This document shows, in pieces, positions 1 through 11,169 of a stretch of 64,000 nt of DNA. The stretch lies in assembly GCF_035046485.1 (NCBI RefSeq), contig NC_085137.1, forward strand, positions 43,889,155-43,953,154, written 5' to 3'. How positions within the stretch are numbered: the stretch's first letter is position 1; each line of letters starts with the position of its first letter. Source of the DNA: Aedes albopictus. Its lineage: Eukaryota > Arthropoda > Insecta > Diptera > Culicidae. Under the pieces are notes generated by a model, which did not search any database, had not been told where the DNA came from, and saw only the letters and a list, made by a program, of their open reading frames with translations. Made by a program: the position numbers and the translations under genes.

Positions 1-119
1 CCCCCCCAAACTATGTCAAACTTTTTGTATGAGACCTCTGAAATTTTTGTATGTGTTGTCACACTTTGCTGAACCCCCCTCCCCCCTAAAAGCGTGACGT
101 AATTTATGGACGTTCCCTA
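1..119. repeat. End of a MITE-type repeat cut by the window edge
   Basis: The stretch runs C-rich into a terminus reading GTGACGTAATTTATGGACG. This resembles the terminus of the next element (CACGTGGTTTATGGACAG), so both look like one broad MITE group. The other end lies outside the window. No ORF of note. Confidence 0.5.
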
Positions 120-291
120 GGGGCTGTCCATAAACCACGTGGTCATGAGGGGGGGGTTCGGCCAATGACCATTTTGTATGGACGAATAAAAAATTTTGTA
201 TGGACTAATGACCACGCGGGGGGGGGGGGGGGGGGGGGGTGGGGTTGAGAAGTCCCAAAAAAAAATGACCACGTGGTTTATGGACAGCCCC
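120..291. mobile_element. 172-bp MITE with perfect 26-bp TIRs
   Basis: The left end (120-145) begins GGGGCTGTCCATAAACCACG and the right end (266-291) is its exact reverse complement. The interior is mostly a 22-base G run (218-239) and AT-rich sequence, with no coding capacity. No clear target duplication is visible. Confidence 0.75.
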
Positions 292-325
292 ATACTAAAA
301 TCGTGAGAGGGCTATGAAGACGAGT

Positions 326-364
326 CTCCACGAGGTGAATGCAAATTACACTCACCTCGTGGAG
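326..364. other. Short perfect hairpin
   Basis: CTCCACGAGGTGA at 326-338 pairs perfectly with 352-364 across a 13-base loop. It is AT-flanked and has no terminator-like T tract. It may be the centre of an old foldback repeat. Confidence 0.5.
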
Positions 365-1430
365 AGTTGCCTTTAACGCTCTGTCACGACTTTGGTATGC
401 GTGTGCGACCCTTACTTTATTCGGAAAAATTTGAGATAAAACCACAAGGTAAAAGTGCTCCATACACTGTTTTTTGATAGCATGCTTCTGAGATAAGAAA
501 ATAGCAAGTGAGTGTAACTCTTTCCAAGTGAGTGTTCCCATCCCTGTTTCAATCAACGTATTGCAAAGTCAAAAAGCATGAAAATACACGCTACCATGCT
601 GCTCCTTTAACCCAGTTGCTAAATCTGCTCCGGTTGGTGCATTCGCCACATGTGCACGAATCCATCCCATCCAGACAAACTTCGTCACATTGTTTACTGC
701 GCCATCCAGCAAACTGAACCTGCAGCAGCTGCTTCAGCCGTATAACCCCAGGAATGCATATTATATTTCCGTTGCTTGTTTTCCGGACACGGGCGCTGAA
801 TACTCAGAGGACCTACTGCTTACCTCTTACCTCCCAATGCAATGCAACTGCTTTCTATGTATTTATTCGGAATAGGAAAGGTAGGTACTGCACCACCGCG
901 AGCTGTGCTCCGGTGGTATGCAGCATGTTTCCATCTCCCCTCTTCATTTTTAGTTTGCAACAATAGTGCACACACGAAAGGAAACGGCTGCCTGCCTACC
1001 GACTGGCATCGTAGTGCAGTTGCAGTTAGCAGCCGACACGAGGGAAAACAAATTTCTGCAGTAAAATGAGCAATAAATTTCGCCATCGTTTAATATTCTA
1101 AAATTTATACACTCTCTAAACTGCAGGCCCGCCCGTGCGGTTCCGGCACTTCCGAGCGGCGGCGTGAGTGTGCTTCCTCGTCGGGCCTTATTTGGACACG
1201 AGTAAAACAGTTGGATCCGGATTTGACGGTGGTGCCATTGGCGTAACTGGGATATTTGTAGTTTTGTTTTTTTTTTAACAAAGATAAATTGATCTGTAGT
1301 CCATTAATCATTTTCTTTTCAAAAATATTCGTGCTGCAACCGGGAATCGATATTCGTCTACGAAGGCTTATTATAAAGGATTTTAATAACAATTACGCCT
1401 CCAATTCGATGCAACTAAAGGAAACCGTAC
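365..1430. other. Unassigned stretch, no supported gene
   Basis: ORFs of 60-95 codons overlap each other on both strands without initiation context, splice-site logic or recognisable domains. A GC-richer patch lies at about 1125-1200. I see no TIRs or tandem structure. Confidence 0.5.
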
Positions 1431-1889
1431 TACACTGGAACCTCTTTTTATGCACATGGCTGGGACTGCATAAATTAAAAATGTGCATAAATTAAAAAGG
1501 CATAAAAAGAGGGAAATTTATGCATAAATTAAGTTTGGACTTTAATCAGAAAATCTAGTTTGCGAGAACAGATCTTGCTCCTGGGCAGATGAGGTGGGGC
1601 TAAGGGGCAGTTTCCAGAATGTCCGCAGAGAGCCCAAAAAGGGGGTTCCAAGGGGCTTCAGGGGCGTTTTAAGGGGTTGTTTCGGGGGGTTTGAGGAGCC
1701 TTACAAGGGTGTTCTGTCAGGATTTTTTTGGTGTTTTCATGGGATTACGGAGAATTCTGGGGTATTTCAATAGTATTAAGTGGGTTTCAGTGGCGTTCCA
1801 AGGGGCTTTAGGGGCAATTCTAGGGATCTCAGGAGACTTTAAAGGGCGTTGCATGAGGTTTGAGGGGCGATTTAAGGTATTTCAGAGTC

Positions 1890-2460
1890 CGCTCTGAAAC
1901 TTTTTGAAATGCCTCAAAAATCCCCCTTGAACCCCTCGGGGACCCCATGTAACGCAACTGAGAGGCTTAGAAACTCCTGAGAACTTCTCCGTAACGCTAC
2001 CGTAACGCCTCTGAATCCCCCAAAATGCTCTGAAACGTCTTGAAATGCCTCCAAAATCCCCCTTAAACCCCCTCGGACCCCATGTAACGCACCTGAGAGG
2101 CTCTGAACACCCCAAAAACTCCTCCGTAACGCTTCCGTAACGCCTCTGAATCACGCCGAAAATGGTCTGAAACATTTTGAAATGCCTCCAAAATCCCCCT
2201 TAAACCCCCTCGGGCCCCATGTAACGCACCTGGGAAGCTCCGAACACCCCGAAAACTCCTCCGTAACGCATAAGTAACGCCTCTGCATCCCGCCGAAAAT
2301 GCTCTGAAACGTCTTGGAATGCCTCCAAAATCCCCCTTAAACCTAGTCGGACCCCATGTAACGCACCTGAGAGGCTTCGAACACCCCGAAAACTCCTCCG
2401 TAACGCTTTCGTAACGCCTCTGAATCACGCCGAAAATGATCTGAAACATCTTGAAATGTC
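1890..2460. repeat. Tandem array, about 138-bp units
   Basis: Four copies share AATGCCTC(C)AAAATCCCCCTT at about 1908, 2043, 2180 and 2319, giving spacings of 135-139 bp. Each unit carries CCCATGTAACGCACCTGAGA and CTCCTCCGTAACGC. Minus-strand ORFs of 97 and 128 codons across the array exist only because the unit lacks stops. Flanks at 1600-1885 and 2460-2640 are degenerate G- or C-rich relatives. Confidence 0.85.
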
Positions 2461-2999
2461 TAAAAAATCATCCTAAGCCAAAACCCCCAAAAACGCCTCC
2501 GTAACGGCTTTGAAACCAGCCTAAAATGCTCTGAGACTCCTGAAATGACTCCGAAATCCCCTTAAGACCCACTCGGAGCCCATGTAACGCACATGAGACC
2601 TTCGGAAACACCCAAAAACGAACCTGTAACCTTCCTTTGCTCTCATCTGTAAACACCCCCCGGTCGCCGTTGTAATAGTTCCTGTCATTATTAAATACTC
2701 TTATGTACAATATTGGTTCTGATTAGCTTTCCCTCTTTTTATGCAGGGCATAAAAAAGGTGCATAAATTAAAAGTGCATAAAAAAACCCTAATTAATCCA
2801 CCTAGCGGTGATGGCGCCTTTCTCGTGCCTTCGAAAACCCATTTCAATAAAACTCAAGCGAAATGTTGATGTGTATCGCACTTTCATACAATTAACAGAA
2901 ATCCAGTTCATGATATCAGAAATCATATAGTTTATCTGGCTTTTAATGTTTGAGCCTCAAACTCTTTAGAAAAAGACGCTATCTAGAATTTGAAGCCGC

Positions 3000-3640
3000 C
3001 ATTTAGGATTTAAGATTGCCATCTTGGATGTTCTGGTTGCCATTTTTGGCGTCCAGGCATCTTCCCTACGAAAAATATACTTCATTAAACAGCCGCCATC
3101 TTGAATTTGGAGCCGCCCTCTTGGATTTTGGACCAACATCTTGGATATTCTAGTCGCAATTTTTATAATCCAGACATCATCCCCATACCAAATATATCAA
3201 TAATGCATTGTTTCAGGCCCTAAAACTCAATTAAACAGCCACGGTTTTGAATTCGGAGCCGCCATCTTAAATTTTAGATCGCCATCTTGGATATCCTGAT
3301 CGCCATTTTGGACTCTGGAAGTCTTACCAATATTGCATGGTTTTAGAGCTTAAAACTTCATTAAACAGCCGTTAGAGCCTAAATCTCCATCAATCAGCCG
3401 CCATCTTGAAACTGAAGCCGCCATCTTTGATATTAGATCGCCATCTTGTACATTCTGGTCGCCATTTTTTGACTCCGGACATCTTCCCTATACCAAATAT
3501 ACCCATATTGCATGGTTTTAGAGCCATAAACTTCTTCAAACAGACGCCATCTTGAATTTGAAGCCAGCATCTTGGATTTTACACCACCATCTTGGATATT
3601 ATATGTAGTCACCATTTTAAGAGTCCAGACATCTTTCCCA
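3000..3640. repeat. Tandem array rich in GCCGCCATCTT
   Basis: Units of about 145-160 bp each contain three or four copies of a short word, (G)CCGCCATCTTGGAT or close variants, plus TTAGAGCCTAAA and CCAAATATACCCATATTGCATG. Unit starts near 3092, 3236, 3396 and 3540. The array resumes at about 4568-4640 after the 3690-4564 insertion. No coding capacity. Confidence 0.85.
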
Positions 3641-3689
3641 TATCAAATATTCCCATATAGCATGCTTTAAGAGCCTAAATCTCTATTAA

Positions 3690-4564
3690 CCCTCTAATAC
3701 CCAATCCCGCCTTTAGACGGGGTATAGTTTAAGCATTTTTGTAATTTTTGTTTCGTGGAAAATCATTTTTTTTATTATTTTTGGCTGATATTTAGAACTG
3801 TTCTGTATATGTCAAAACGGTTTTTGGTGTATTTTAAAGCGTATTTACATTTCAGGCCAAACATGTCTAAAGGTCCAATCTGCAGAAGAGAGGCTCTCTT
3901 TGGTTTCTCTCTCTTTCGTCAATATCTCAGCTGTTCATTTGAATTATGATTATCTCCTTGCATAGAACGATGGTCAAATCCATCGTCTTTTGATTTGTAC
4001 TGCAAAAGTAGTTGAAAAGTGTACCATTACATTGCAATAATTGAAAAAGAAAGTGAATAAAGAGAGCCTCTCAAATGCAGATAGGACCTATTGAAATGTT
4101 CGGCCTGATTTTTTAAAAATCATTGAAAAATTGTTTTTTAGTCACCTTTTAGAAGTCATTGTTTATTTTGTATTGAACCACTACAATTAACATATTTTCA
4201 TTTTTTTCCGAATCATACTATCCTTGTTTAATAGTTTAAGGGAATCGAAAACACTCTAAAATTATTTTCCTTAAAATTACACGGAAAATAACATTTTCTG
4301 TGAAAAAAAATTTAAATAATAATATTTCAACAAAAATAATAAAATCTCAAAATGTTTTCATCTAAAAAAAATCCGTTCCCCAAATTGGCTTCCAGGAAAA
4401 ATATAAAAGTGTGGGGATGTTCAAAATAAAAATTAGAAAAATCAAAAACTGAAATTCACGAAATCGAGAATTAAAAAGAATCATCTTCCAAAACATGTTA
4501 AATCGATTTTAAATGACGAAAAATGATATTTAGATCAAAATAAAAAAATTTGGGTGTTAGAGGG
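3690..4564. mobile_element. piggyBac-like non-autonomous element, 875 bp
   Basis: The termini are CCCTCTAATACCCAA (3690-3704) and its near-complement TTGGGTGTTAGAGGG (4550-4564). They are flanked by TTAA at 3686-3689 and 4565-4568. TTAA duplication and CCC-starting TIRs are the piggyBac superfamily signature. The insertion splits a unit of the GCCGCCATCTT array, which reads through cleanly if the element and one TTAA are removed. The AT-rich interior has no transposase. Confidence 0.85.
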
Positions 4565-4719
4565 TTAAACACCCGCCGTCTTGAACATTTGGCTGCCATC
4601 TTGAATTTTGGACCGACATCGTGAAGCTTCTGGTCTCCAGTGTTGATTTCCGCACAAAACTCCTCAACCATGCTAAATGTTACAAAAATCGCCGCAGTTT
4701 TATGTACCGCATGATGGGG

Positions 4720-5084
4720 CTAGTTCAGTTTTATATACGGCCAGTTCTACCGGTTCTGGTCCGGATCACTGAAATGGCCATAACTCCGGAACACCTTGGC
4801 CGATCTGGACCATTTTTGATAGCAAACAAGCTATAATCCGAAAAATCGGCCAATGGGAAGTGCCCTAAAAGTGAGTGAACTTATTTCGCGCACATACATA
4901 CATACATGCATACATACATTCATACATACATACATACATACACACGTACAGACATAATCTCAATTCGTTGAACTGAGTTGATTGGTATATGCGACTTGAT
5001 CCTCCGAGCCTTTTTTCGAAAAATCGTTTTTCGAGTGAACATATAGTTTTTTAGTACACTAAGTGTACGAGAAAGGCAAAACAC
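4720..5084 (+). repeat. Retroelement-like 3' tail, copy 1
   Basis: It contains AATGGCCATAACTCCGGAAC, GTGAGTGAACTT, a CATA microsatellite, TCGTTGAACTGAGTTGATTG and the terminal word GTACGAGAAAGGCAAAAC. The same order recurs in copy 2. The 5' limit may be near 2796 (CACCTAGCGGTGATGGCGCC followed by CTTTCTCGT), making the GCCGCCATCTT array internal to the repeat. Family unassigned. Confidence 0.55.
4891..4946. repeat. (CATA)n microsatellite
   Basis: An interrupted CATA run of about 56 bp. It lies at the same relative place as the CA/CATA run in the second tail (about 5980-6025). Confidence 0.9.
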
Positions 5085-5259
5085 TACTTTCGAGCTTTTT
5101 TGCTTTAGTTATCTAACTAAACCAATAGATTCCAAGATCTTTTTTGGTAGCAAATTTAATAATCTCTCAAATGCGATAAGTCAAAAACATGAAAAGTTCA
5201 ATTGCTACGCAACGGTTTTGACTATATGCGCAAAACATTTTTTCACCGGTCTGAACCTG

Positions 5260-5860
5260 TTTGCTTGCTAACGTTCATAAGGTTATCAAAAAATCTTCAC
5301 TTTGCTGTGTCGCATACATAGGTTCAGTTCAATTTTATATTTAGCCGCTTTCGGAGGGACACCCGGAACTGGTTACGGCACTACCGGCTGCCCCTAATGT
5401 GGTCCTAACCTATTTCTTTGATAACCAGTCATCAGGTGATTAGAAAAGCCGTTATTTGTTGTATTGCATGCATGGGTTTGGTACTCTTTTATATTTGGCC
5501 ACATCCGTCGGGACTCCCGGAACCGGTTCCGGAACACAACCGGTTCAGATGTGGTCTGATACTGTTTTCCTGCTAACCGTTCATCAGATTATCGAAACAG
5601 CCGCTGTTTGATGTGTCGCATGCATGAGTTATGTTCAATTTGATATTTGGCCACTTCCGGCGGGACACCCAGAACTGGTTCCGGAACACTACCGGTTCAG
5701 ATATGGTCTGAGACTGTTTTCCTGCTTACCGTTCATCAGATAATCGTAAATGCCGTGGTTTGATGGGTCGCATGCATGGGTTTGGTGCATTTTCATGTCT
5801 GGCCCCTTCCAGGGGTACCGATCTGGAACACCTAAATGGCCATAACTCCGCAACGGCTGG
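5260..5860. repeat. Tandem array, about 150-bp units
   Basis: The word GTGTCGCATGCATG or variants recurs at about 5307, 5459, 5608 and 5760. Each unit also has GGGACACCCGGAACTGGTTC and CCGTTCATCAGATTATCG. About four diverged units, no ORF. Confidence 0.8.
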
Positions 5861-6158
5861 ACCGATCCGAACCATTTTCAATAGGAAACAATGGGACCAG
5901 ATTCCGCGTCGAATGAGCCGTTGATCGTTAAAATCGGTTGATATTTACTATCTAAAAGTGAGGTGACCTTTTTTTTGTACACATACACACACACATACAT
6001 ACACACACACATACACACACACAGACATCATCTCAACTCGTCGAGCTGAGTCGATTGGTATATGAAACTTGCCCCTCCGGGGGCTCTATCAAAATTTCAT
6101 TTTTGGAGTGAACATATAGCCTTTCGGTACACCTTGGTGTACGAGAAAGGCAAAACAT
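5861..6158 (+). repeat. Retroelement-like 3' tail, copy 2
   Basis: Same module as copy 1: ACCGATCCGAACCATTTTC, a CACATACATA run, CTCGTCGAGCTGAGTCGATT, then GTACGAGAAAGGCAAAAC. Two tails suggest two head-to-tail copies of one repeat family. Confidence 0.6.
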
Positions 6159-6181
6159 GCATAAAAAGAGGTTTTAGTGTA

Positions 6182-6940
6182 TCCTGGCACCCCCTTTCTC
6201 CTAGCTACGCCCACACTTGCCGCAGAGTAGTTTGCCAGTCGTCTCCGGTGATTTGTTGGTGAGCAGTCACTGCTCCTGCTACCTTCCGGGGCTGAACCTG
6301 GCGCTTTTACGAGGTGAGACTTCGGGTGCTATATGTATCGCAACGAGCAATGAATTACAACAATCATGGGATGTGCAATTATCATCAATAACTTCGTTAT
6401 GACTGTGAGTCGGACAATTATTATCGGACAGTAGAACTAAAATTAGACACCGGCTTGGAACTTCGGTAAAGAGATCGGGTATTTATAGACCACCCGACCC
6501 GACTATGAACGGAAGCGTAGTTATATTTATCGAATTTATACCGTCTATCAAGCGTCGTGTTTGCTTACTGTTTGTATTTGCAGCCGTAACAGTATTCGCC
6601 TCTATGGGGGCGATGGAAGGTTCTATGCAACTGGTGCCCGTTATTCAAACCTGGAGTAGGTATGGGTGGTCAGCAGGGATGCCGGAATTCACCGGATACA
6701 TTTGGCTATGATTCAAAGGTGCGCTATTTAGTTTTAGAGGTTCCGAGTACGGTGACTCAGAAGCAGAAAAGTAAACACAGTTTGCCGGGGGGCATGTGCT
6801 GAAATGTAAACAAAAATAATCGGAACGGAAAATAACGAGTGGAATCGGACGGTGATCCGTACAATCAATAGCTTTCAGATGAATGACTTACGATGAAAGA
6901 TGTGGATTGTAAACCATGGAGTATTGAATTTTTATTTTCG
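6182..6940. other. Unassigned stretch
   Basis: Mixed-composition sequence with three short plus-strand ORFs (61-68 codons) that carry no recognisable motif. No TIR or tandem structure seen. Confidence 0.4.
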
Positions 6941-6982
6941 AGCTCTCAAACTGGGTTCAAACTTCGAGCTCTCAAAGCCGGG

Positions 6983-7583
6983 AAAAATCATAACTAAGCA
7001 TCGTAGACACAATTTTTATTTGTGAAATCGTTAGCAGATTTTCTCAGAAATACAAAAAAAAAAGGAAACTGTTCTCCACAAAGTTTTCCACTACTGAGGA
7101 AAATCGGTTGGAAAAGTCGGAAAGCTGGGAAGTAGGTAGGACGTCCGGAAAATTCTTATAAATAATATTTTTGGAAGGGAATTACATAAGCTGTATTCTG
7201 AGAAATTTTTAAGATGTGGTTTTTCACCGTTCCTGAGTTATGACCAATTTTGTGCAAATTAATAATAGAGACGGTCGATAATCAACCAACATCTGAACAT
7301 TTTCCACAGAATTGGTCATTACTCAGGAACGGAGGAAAAGCACATCTTGAAAATTTCACAGAATATAGCTTATGTAATTGCCTTCCAAAAACATTTTTAT
7401 AATAATTTTTCCGGACTTCCTAAATAGTTTTTCCAACTTTTCCAACCAATTTTCCTTGACAGTGGAAAATGTTGTGGAAAACAATTTTCATTTTGTATTT
7501 TTTTTTGAATTGAGAAAACTTGCTTACTATTTCACAAAAAAACATTGTGTATACGATGCTTCGTTCTTAAGTTATGATTTTTT
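6983..7583. repeat. Long foldback: about 270-bp arms, about 55-bp loop
   Basis: The left arm 6983-7254 is the imperfect reverse complement of 7308-7583. Landmarks appear in mirrored order: AAAATCATAACTAAGCATCG, TTGGAAAAGTC, GGACGTCCGGAAAA, GGAATTACATAAGC and CGTTCCTGAGTTATGACCAA. A third copy of the inner end follows at about 7590-7656. No TIR-type target duplication is obvious. Transcription in either direction would give a long hairpin. Confidence 0.8.
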
Positions 7584-7942
7584 TAACACACAAAATTGGT
7601 CATAACTCAGGAACGGAGAAAAACCACATATAGAAAATTCTATAGAATATAGCTGACGGATTTCGCGCCAACTCGAACAAATGTTGGCAGCACCCTCTCA
7701 GATTACAACGAAACTTTCTTGGTGTGTAGACCTTGCCCAGATAAGCCACTTTGCATACTCATTTTTCTAATTTTTTTCTCGACTGACTTTTGAAAAGGGC
7801 TAAACTTTTTTTATGGATTTTTTAAAAATGTTTTTAATCAAAAAATGACTACTCCTACAAAAAAGTGTTGTATGGGTGATTATCACAAAATAAGTCAAAT
7901 TTTAAGAAAAAAAATACTGAAAAAAATCCAAAATGAGCCCTA

Positions 7943-8139
7943 CACTGAAAAAAATCATTTCTAAAAATTCAAAGTTGATTTAAAAAAAAACACCATTTTT
8001 GATTTTGATGAAATTTTGTCTCAAGACAGGTAATTATGTTCCCTACCAACCGTCCATACATCACAAGATAGGCACTTTTAAGGAAACAAAGTTTTTCTAA
8101 CAAAAACTTTTTCTTGTTCGAATGATTTTTTTTTCAGTG
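7943..8139. mobile_element. 197-bp TA-flanked MITE inside the left TIR
   Basis: Ends CACTGAAAAAAATCATT and its complement, flanked by TA at 7941-7942 and 8140-8141, as in Tc1/mariner MITEs. Interior words include GTTCCCTACCAACCGTCCAT and AAGATAGGCACTTTTAAGG. It is mirrored at 11170-11367. Confidence 0.75.
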
Positions 8140-8421
8140 TATTTTGTTATCAACAATAAAACCAGTGAAGGCCATAACAATCCCAGAATCCAACGAAACT
8201 CAATTTTCTAGGAGATTTTGTGTTATTTATTCAACCATTTGGAAGGGTTTTCCTATACATAAAAAACTTCAAAATATTACAAATGTATTTTCTTAGGAAA
8301 TGTAATGTTTGATCGCAATATGTATTGAAGTGCACTTTTAAATATACAATTATTTATAATTATGAATTTTTCAAATATATATATATATGTGTCTTAGAGC
8401 CAATTTCAAACATGTTCTTTT

Positions 8422-10237
8422 CTATTTTTTTCCGATCATACTAAATATTTTTGGTTCATCTTCTGAATTAGAATACCTGTTTGCCTTTACTTTGTCGCCA
8501 GGAATAGGCAAAAAACTATGGAATTCCTGAGTGTCTGGTATTGTTTTGGCGTTATTATATATTTCTTCGAGATCTTCTGACATTTTAATGTACTGTTCAG
8601 TGGATACGTAACAGAAATTTAATTTAGTTATATTTTTATCTGTCTGTACAACTGCCCAGTTATATAACTCTCGTGGAGTTGTTATGGTATTTCCATAATC
8701 TCGAGCAAGACTTGCTCTCTTTGCCATTCGCTTGAGAGTGCCACCAATAGCATCACATGGACCTTTACCGTGGGACGTTGCAAAAAATGCCATTCTGCTC
8801 TTAATGCATGCTTTGACTGGAATCTACATAGACTAGCAAAGTTCTTCTTATTTTTGTATTGTGATTCTGCCCCATCAGACATAAAATAAATTTTAGAAAA
8901 GTTCGTTAATTGTTTCATAAAATCTATCATTTTTGAGATGAACAACTGGACCGCAACTGTATCGTGAGCCATTACTTCCGATATGATAATGAAGCTAACA
9001 TTTACAAGTTTATTATCTTTCATATAGTAAATTTCAAATGGGTGTATTGTTGCTTGCGAGTTGTTCCAATGATATCCTTGAGCAGCGTTTTGAATTATGA
9101 ATGAATAGTTTTCAGAGAAATCACAAATCGCAAGAATTTCATCATCCTTTAATGTATCTTTTTTATTTCTGAAAAATGATGATTGTTGTTTATGAATAAA
9201 GTCGTGTGTTATAAGTTTGTCAATTTTATCAACAAGATACGGAACAAATTCATCAACAGGTTTAATAATCGTTTCTAAATTACAGCGATCAGTATTCAAC
9301 CACTGCTGAAATATAATCTCTTCTTTGTCTTTTGATTCTAATATCAATGTAAGTTCCTCTTCAATGTGTTCATTACAAGCACACTTTTCACAAGCACGGA
9401 AAAAGCAATTATCTGTTCTGGTGGAAATATCGCAAAGCATTTTTTGTATTATTTCATCTTGTGACACAATTCTTATACTGTTGAACATTAAATTTACATT
9501 TTCATGAATAGTACATATGCATACATTATGTATACCAGTAGAATCAAGTAAAATACAATGCTTTGGTCGCAACTGTGTAAATACTGTGAAACCAATATTC
9601 ACAGTTTTGTACATATCTACAAAAATCATATAAGCCTCTTTGAGCGACATCATCAAAAGTCGTTTTTGAACTTGTTGTTTTTTTCCATTTCGAACCTCAG
9701 AAACAAAATCATTTGTTCCTGGCATTGGCCTGCTGATATCATTATCATCAAAAAATTCTCTTACTATTTGTTTTGTATCATCATCAATACCATGCCCCCT
9801 TCTTTTTTCGGTGGTACAAAGAATACCCTGTTCATAAACAAGATCCTTCACCTGCCTCGCCATATACATTGGTGCGTTAAACTCTCTTGTGATTTTATTT
9901 ACCGACCAAGACTTAGGAAGTACAGATAGTATTTTAATCTGTTCGCTTCTGTCAGTTGTAGGGTGATTAAACTTATCCTTTAACTGCATAATTATCTCGT
10001 CATACGCCTCCACTTTGCCAACATCCGTTGAATCTATTCCGAAGATATTTTTTCGAACTGCTTTCGTAATCTGCAATGATTTGTTTATGCGATATTCCAT
10101 ACTTCTCATGTTTCTAGATGAGATTGGCGATAAACTCAATGTTTCAGCAATGGTATTAAACTTCTCAATATTATGGGGACCCTGTAGTTGATCTGTTGAC
10201 GGAATTGACTCCAATGATGGAATAGATGGTACCATAT
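8422..10237 (-). pseudogene. Putative transposase main exon, one frameshift
   Basis: The frame from ATG 10235 runs 484 residues. It then loses register at a six-A run (8782-8787, plus strand) and ends at 8682. The missing continuation is open in an adjacent frame, 8793 to 8425 (about 120 residues), so the full product would be about 600 residues. Visible parts: residues about 103-140, a helix-turn-helix-like segment (LPKSWSVNKITREFN); residues about 275-290, a Cys/His cluster (C-x4-C-x2-C-x-C-x3-H); D372 in DFSENYS followed by QGYHWNN; D454 in FMSDGAESQYKN; past the slip, TSHGKGPCDAIGGTLKR. The three spaced acidic positions (D372, D454 and the later D) suggest a DDD/E-type RNase-H-fold transposase. 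That is inference from pattern only. A good acceptor (TTATCTTACAG) precedes 10237. The long TIRs around it support a transposase role. Confidence 0.7.
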
Positions 10238-10240
10238 CTG

Positions 10241-10467
10241 TAAGATAAAAGTTAAGGTAAACAATATAATAATGAATGCAGTGGAAAGTTAATGATAGTT
10301 ATTTATGCAACGAGTTGCAAAAATGATTTTTTTTCGCACAAGTAGTACATTTATCCAACGAGGCTTGCCGGGTTGGATAAATACGAAGAATACTGAAAAA
10401 TGTAGTTTTGCAACGAGCTGCAAAATGAGTTATATAAAAGAAGCTAACACGTTGAAGGCTTACTTAC
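10241..10467 (-). other. Predicted intron of the transposon gene
   Basis: Minus strand: donor TGG|GTAAGTAAG at 10468/10467 and acceptor TTATCTTACAG ending at 10238. Joining these sites exactly leaves the downstream exon one base out of phase. Either another small indel exists or the real sites or start differ. ATG 10235 lies two bases inside the main exon. The intron holds a foldback at 10304-10425. Confidence 0.5.
10304..10425. repeat. About 120-bp intronic foldback
   Basis: TGCAACGAGTTGCAAAA on the left mirrors TTTTGCAACGAGCTGCA on the right. Inner mirror: TTTATCCAACGAGGC and GGTTGGATAAA. It is a small palindromic MITE-like insertion within the intron. Confidence 0.6.
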
Positions 10468-10803
10468 CCAGCTCATGTTCGATTTGTTGACCACTCGTTG
10501 ACGGTTCTGGTTCTGGAACATCATGATATGATGTTGCTGCCCACTAAATGATGGTTGCATAGTTTCGTCGTTTCCATCCGATCGACGTTTTTTCGTATTC
10601 GGGCTTCTGTTGTGACTTATCAATTCACGACATGACTCACAAATACTCATCGATTCGTCGATTTCATGTGTATATCCCATGGAATGAATTTTATCTATCA
10701 ATCTTAATGACATGCCCCGTAGATTATGACGGTTGCACTTTGGATTGTTTATTTTTGCACTGCACTTGAATTTGTTGAATTTTGATTTATACGATTGATC
10801 CAT
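10468..10803 (-). CDS. Transposon gene, putative first exon (112 codons)
   Basis: Starts at ATG 10803 and stays open through a strong donor (GTAAGTAAG) at 10467. The product begins MDQSYKSKFNKFK and is basic. It has C14, C23 and H26, then CESC (C55, C58), a plausible zinc-binding arrangement, and a serine/asparagine-rich tail. It lies inside the TIR-bounded element, upstream of the main exon and on the same strand, so it probably encodes the N-terminus of the same protein. It could instead be a separate small protein, because the straightforward splice puts the next exon one base out of frame. Confidence 0.55.
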
Positions 10804-11169
10804 TACTTTTCAGAACTGCCTTTAATAACCAAAGAGAAGTAACACGTTGAATGATACCGATTCATTTTGTTGTTTTGTTCATATTTGCTTTAGGTACAAC
10901 TCTTGATTTGTTTTTTTTTCGATTAGGTAGTTCGAATCTAATAAATAGCCTTACCTAATATTAGGTAAGAACATGGGGTAGAAACGTTTGGGTAGAAATT
11001 ACAGCAGCACGTATGAAATACGTGTTCTAATTGTATATTGTTTCGTACTTCTAGAGTGCTGCTGCGTGAATATGGGTGCATTGCATTGTCGCATATGACA
11101 CAATAAGTTTCATTGCATTTTGAGATTACTAGATAACCTTCACTGGTTTAGTTTGTTTTTAAAAAAAGA

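Larger units (their letters stand above)
1433..6179. mobile_element. TA-flanked composite with CACTRRAACC termini
   Basis: The left end is CACTGGAACCTCTTTTTATG from 1433, preceded by TA. The right end, read on the minus strand from 6179, is CACTAAAACCTCTTTTTATG, followed by TA. TA duplication and CACT ends fit a Tc1/mariner-type non-autonomous element. Related words (GCATAAATTAAAAA and CTCTTTTTATGC) recur near 1470-1530 and 2733-2790. The interior holds three tandem arrays, two tailed repeats and a piggyBac-like insertion. The two ends could instead belong to two separate family members, with intervening sequence not moved as one unit. Confidence 0.45.

Noticed and set aside
218..239. 22-base G run, considered as a G-quadruplex
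   Set aside because: A pure homopolymer next to TIR sequence; its length is also unreliable in assemblies, so no functional claim is made.
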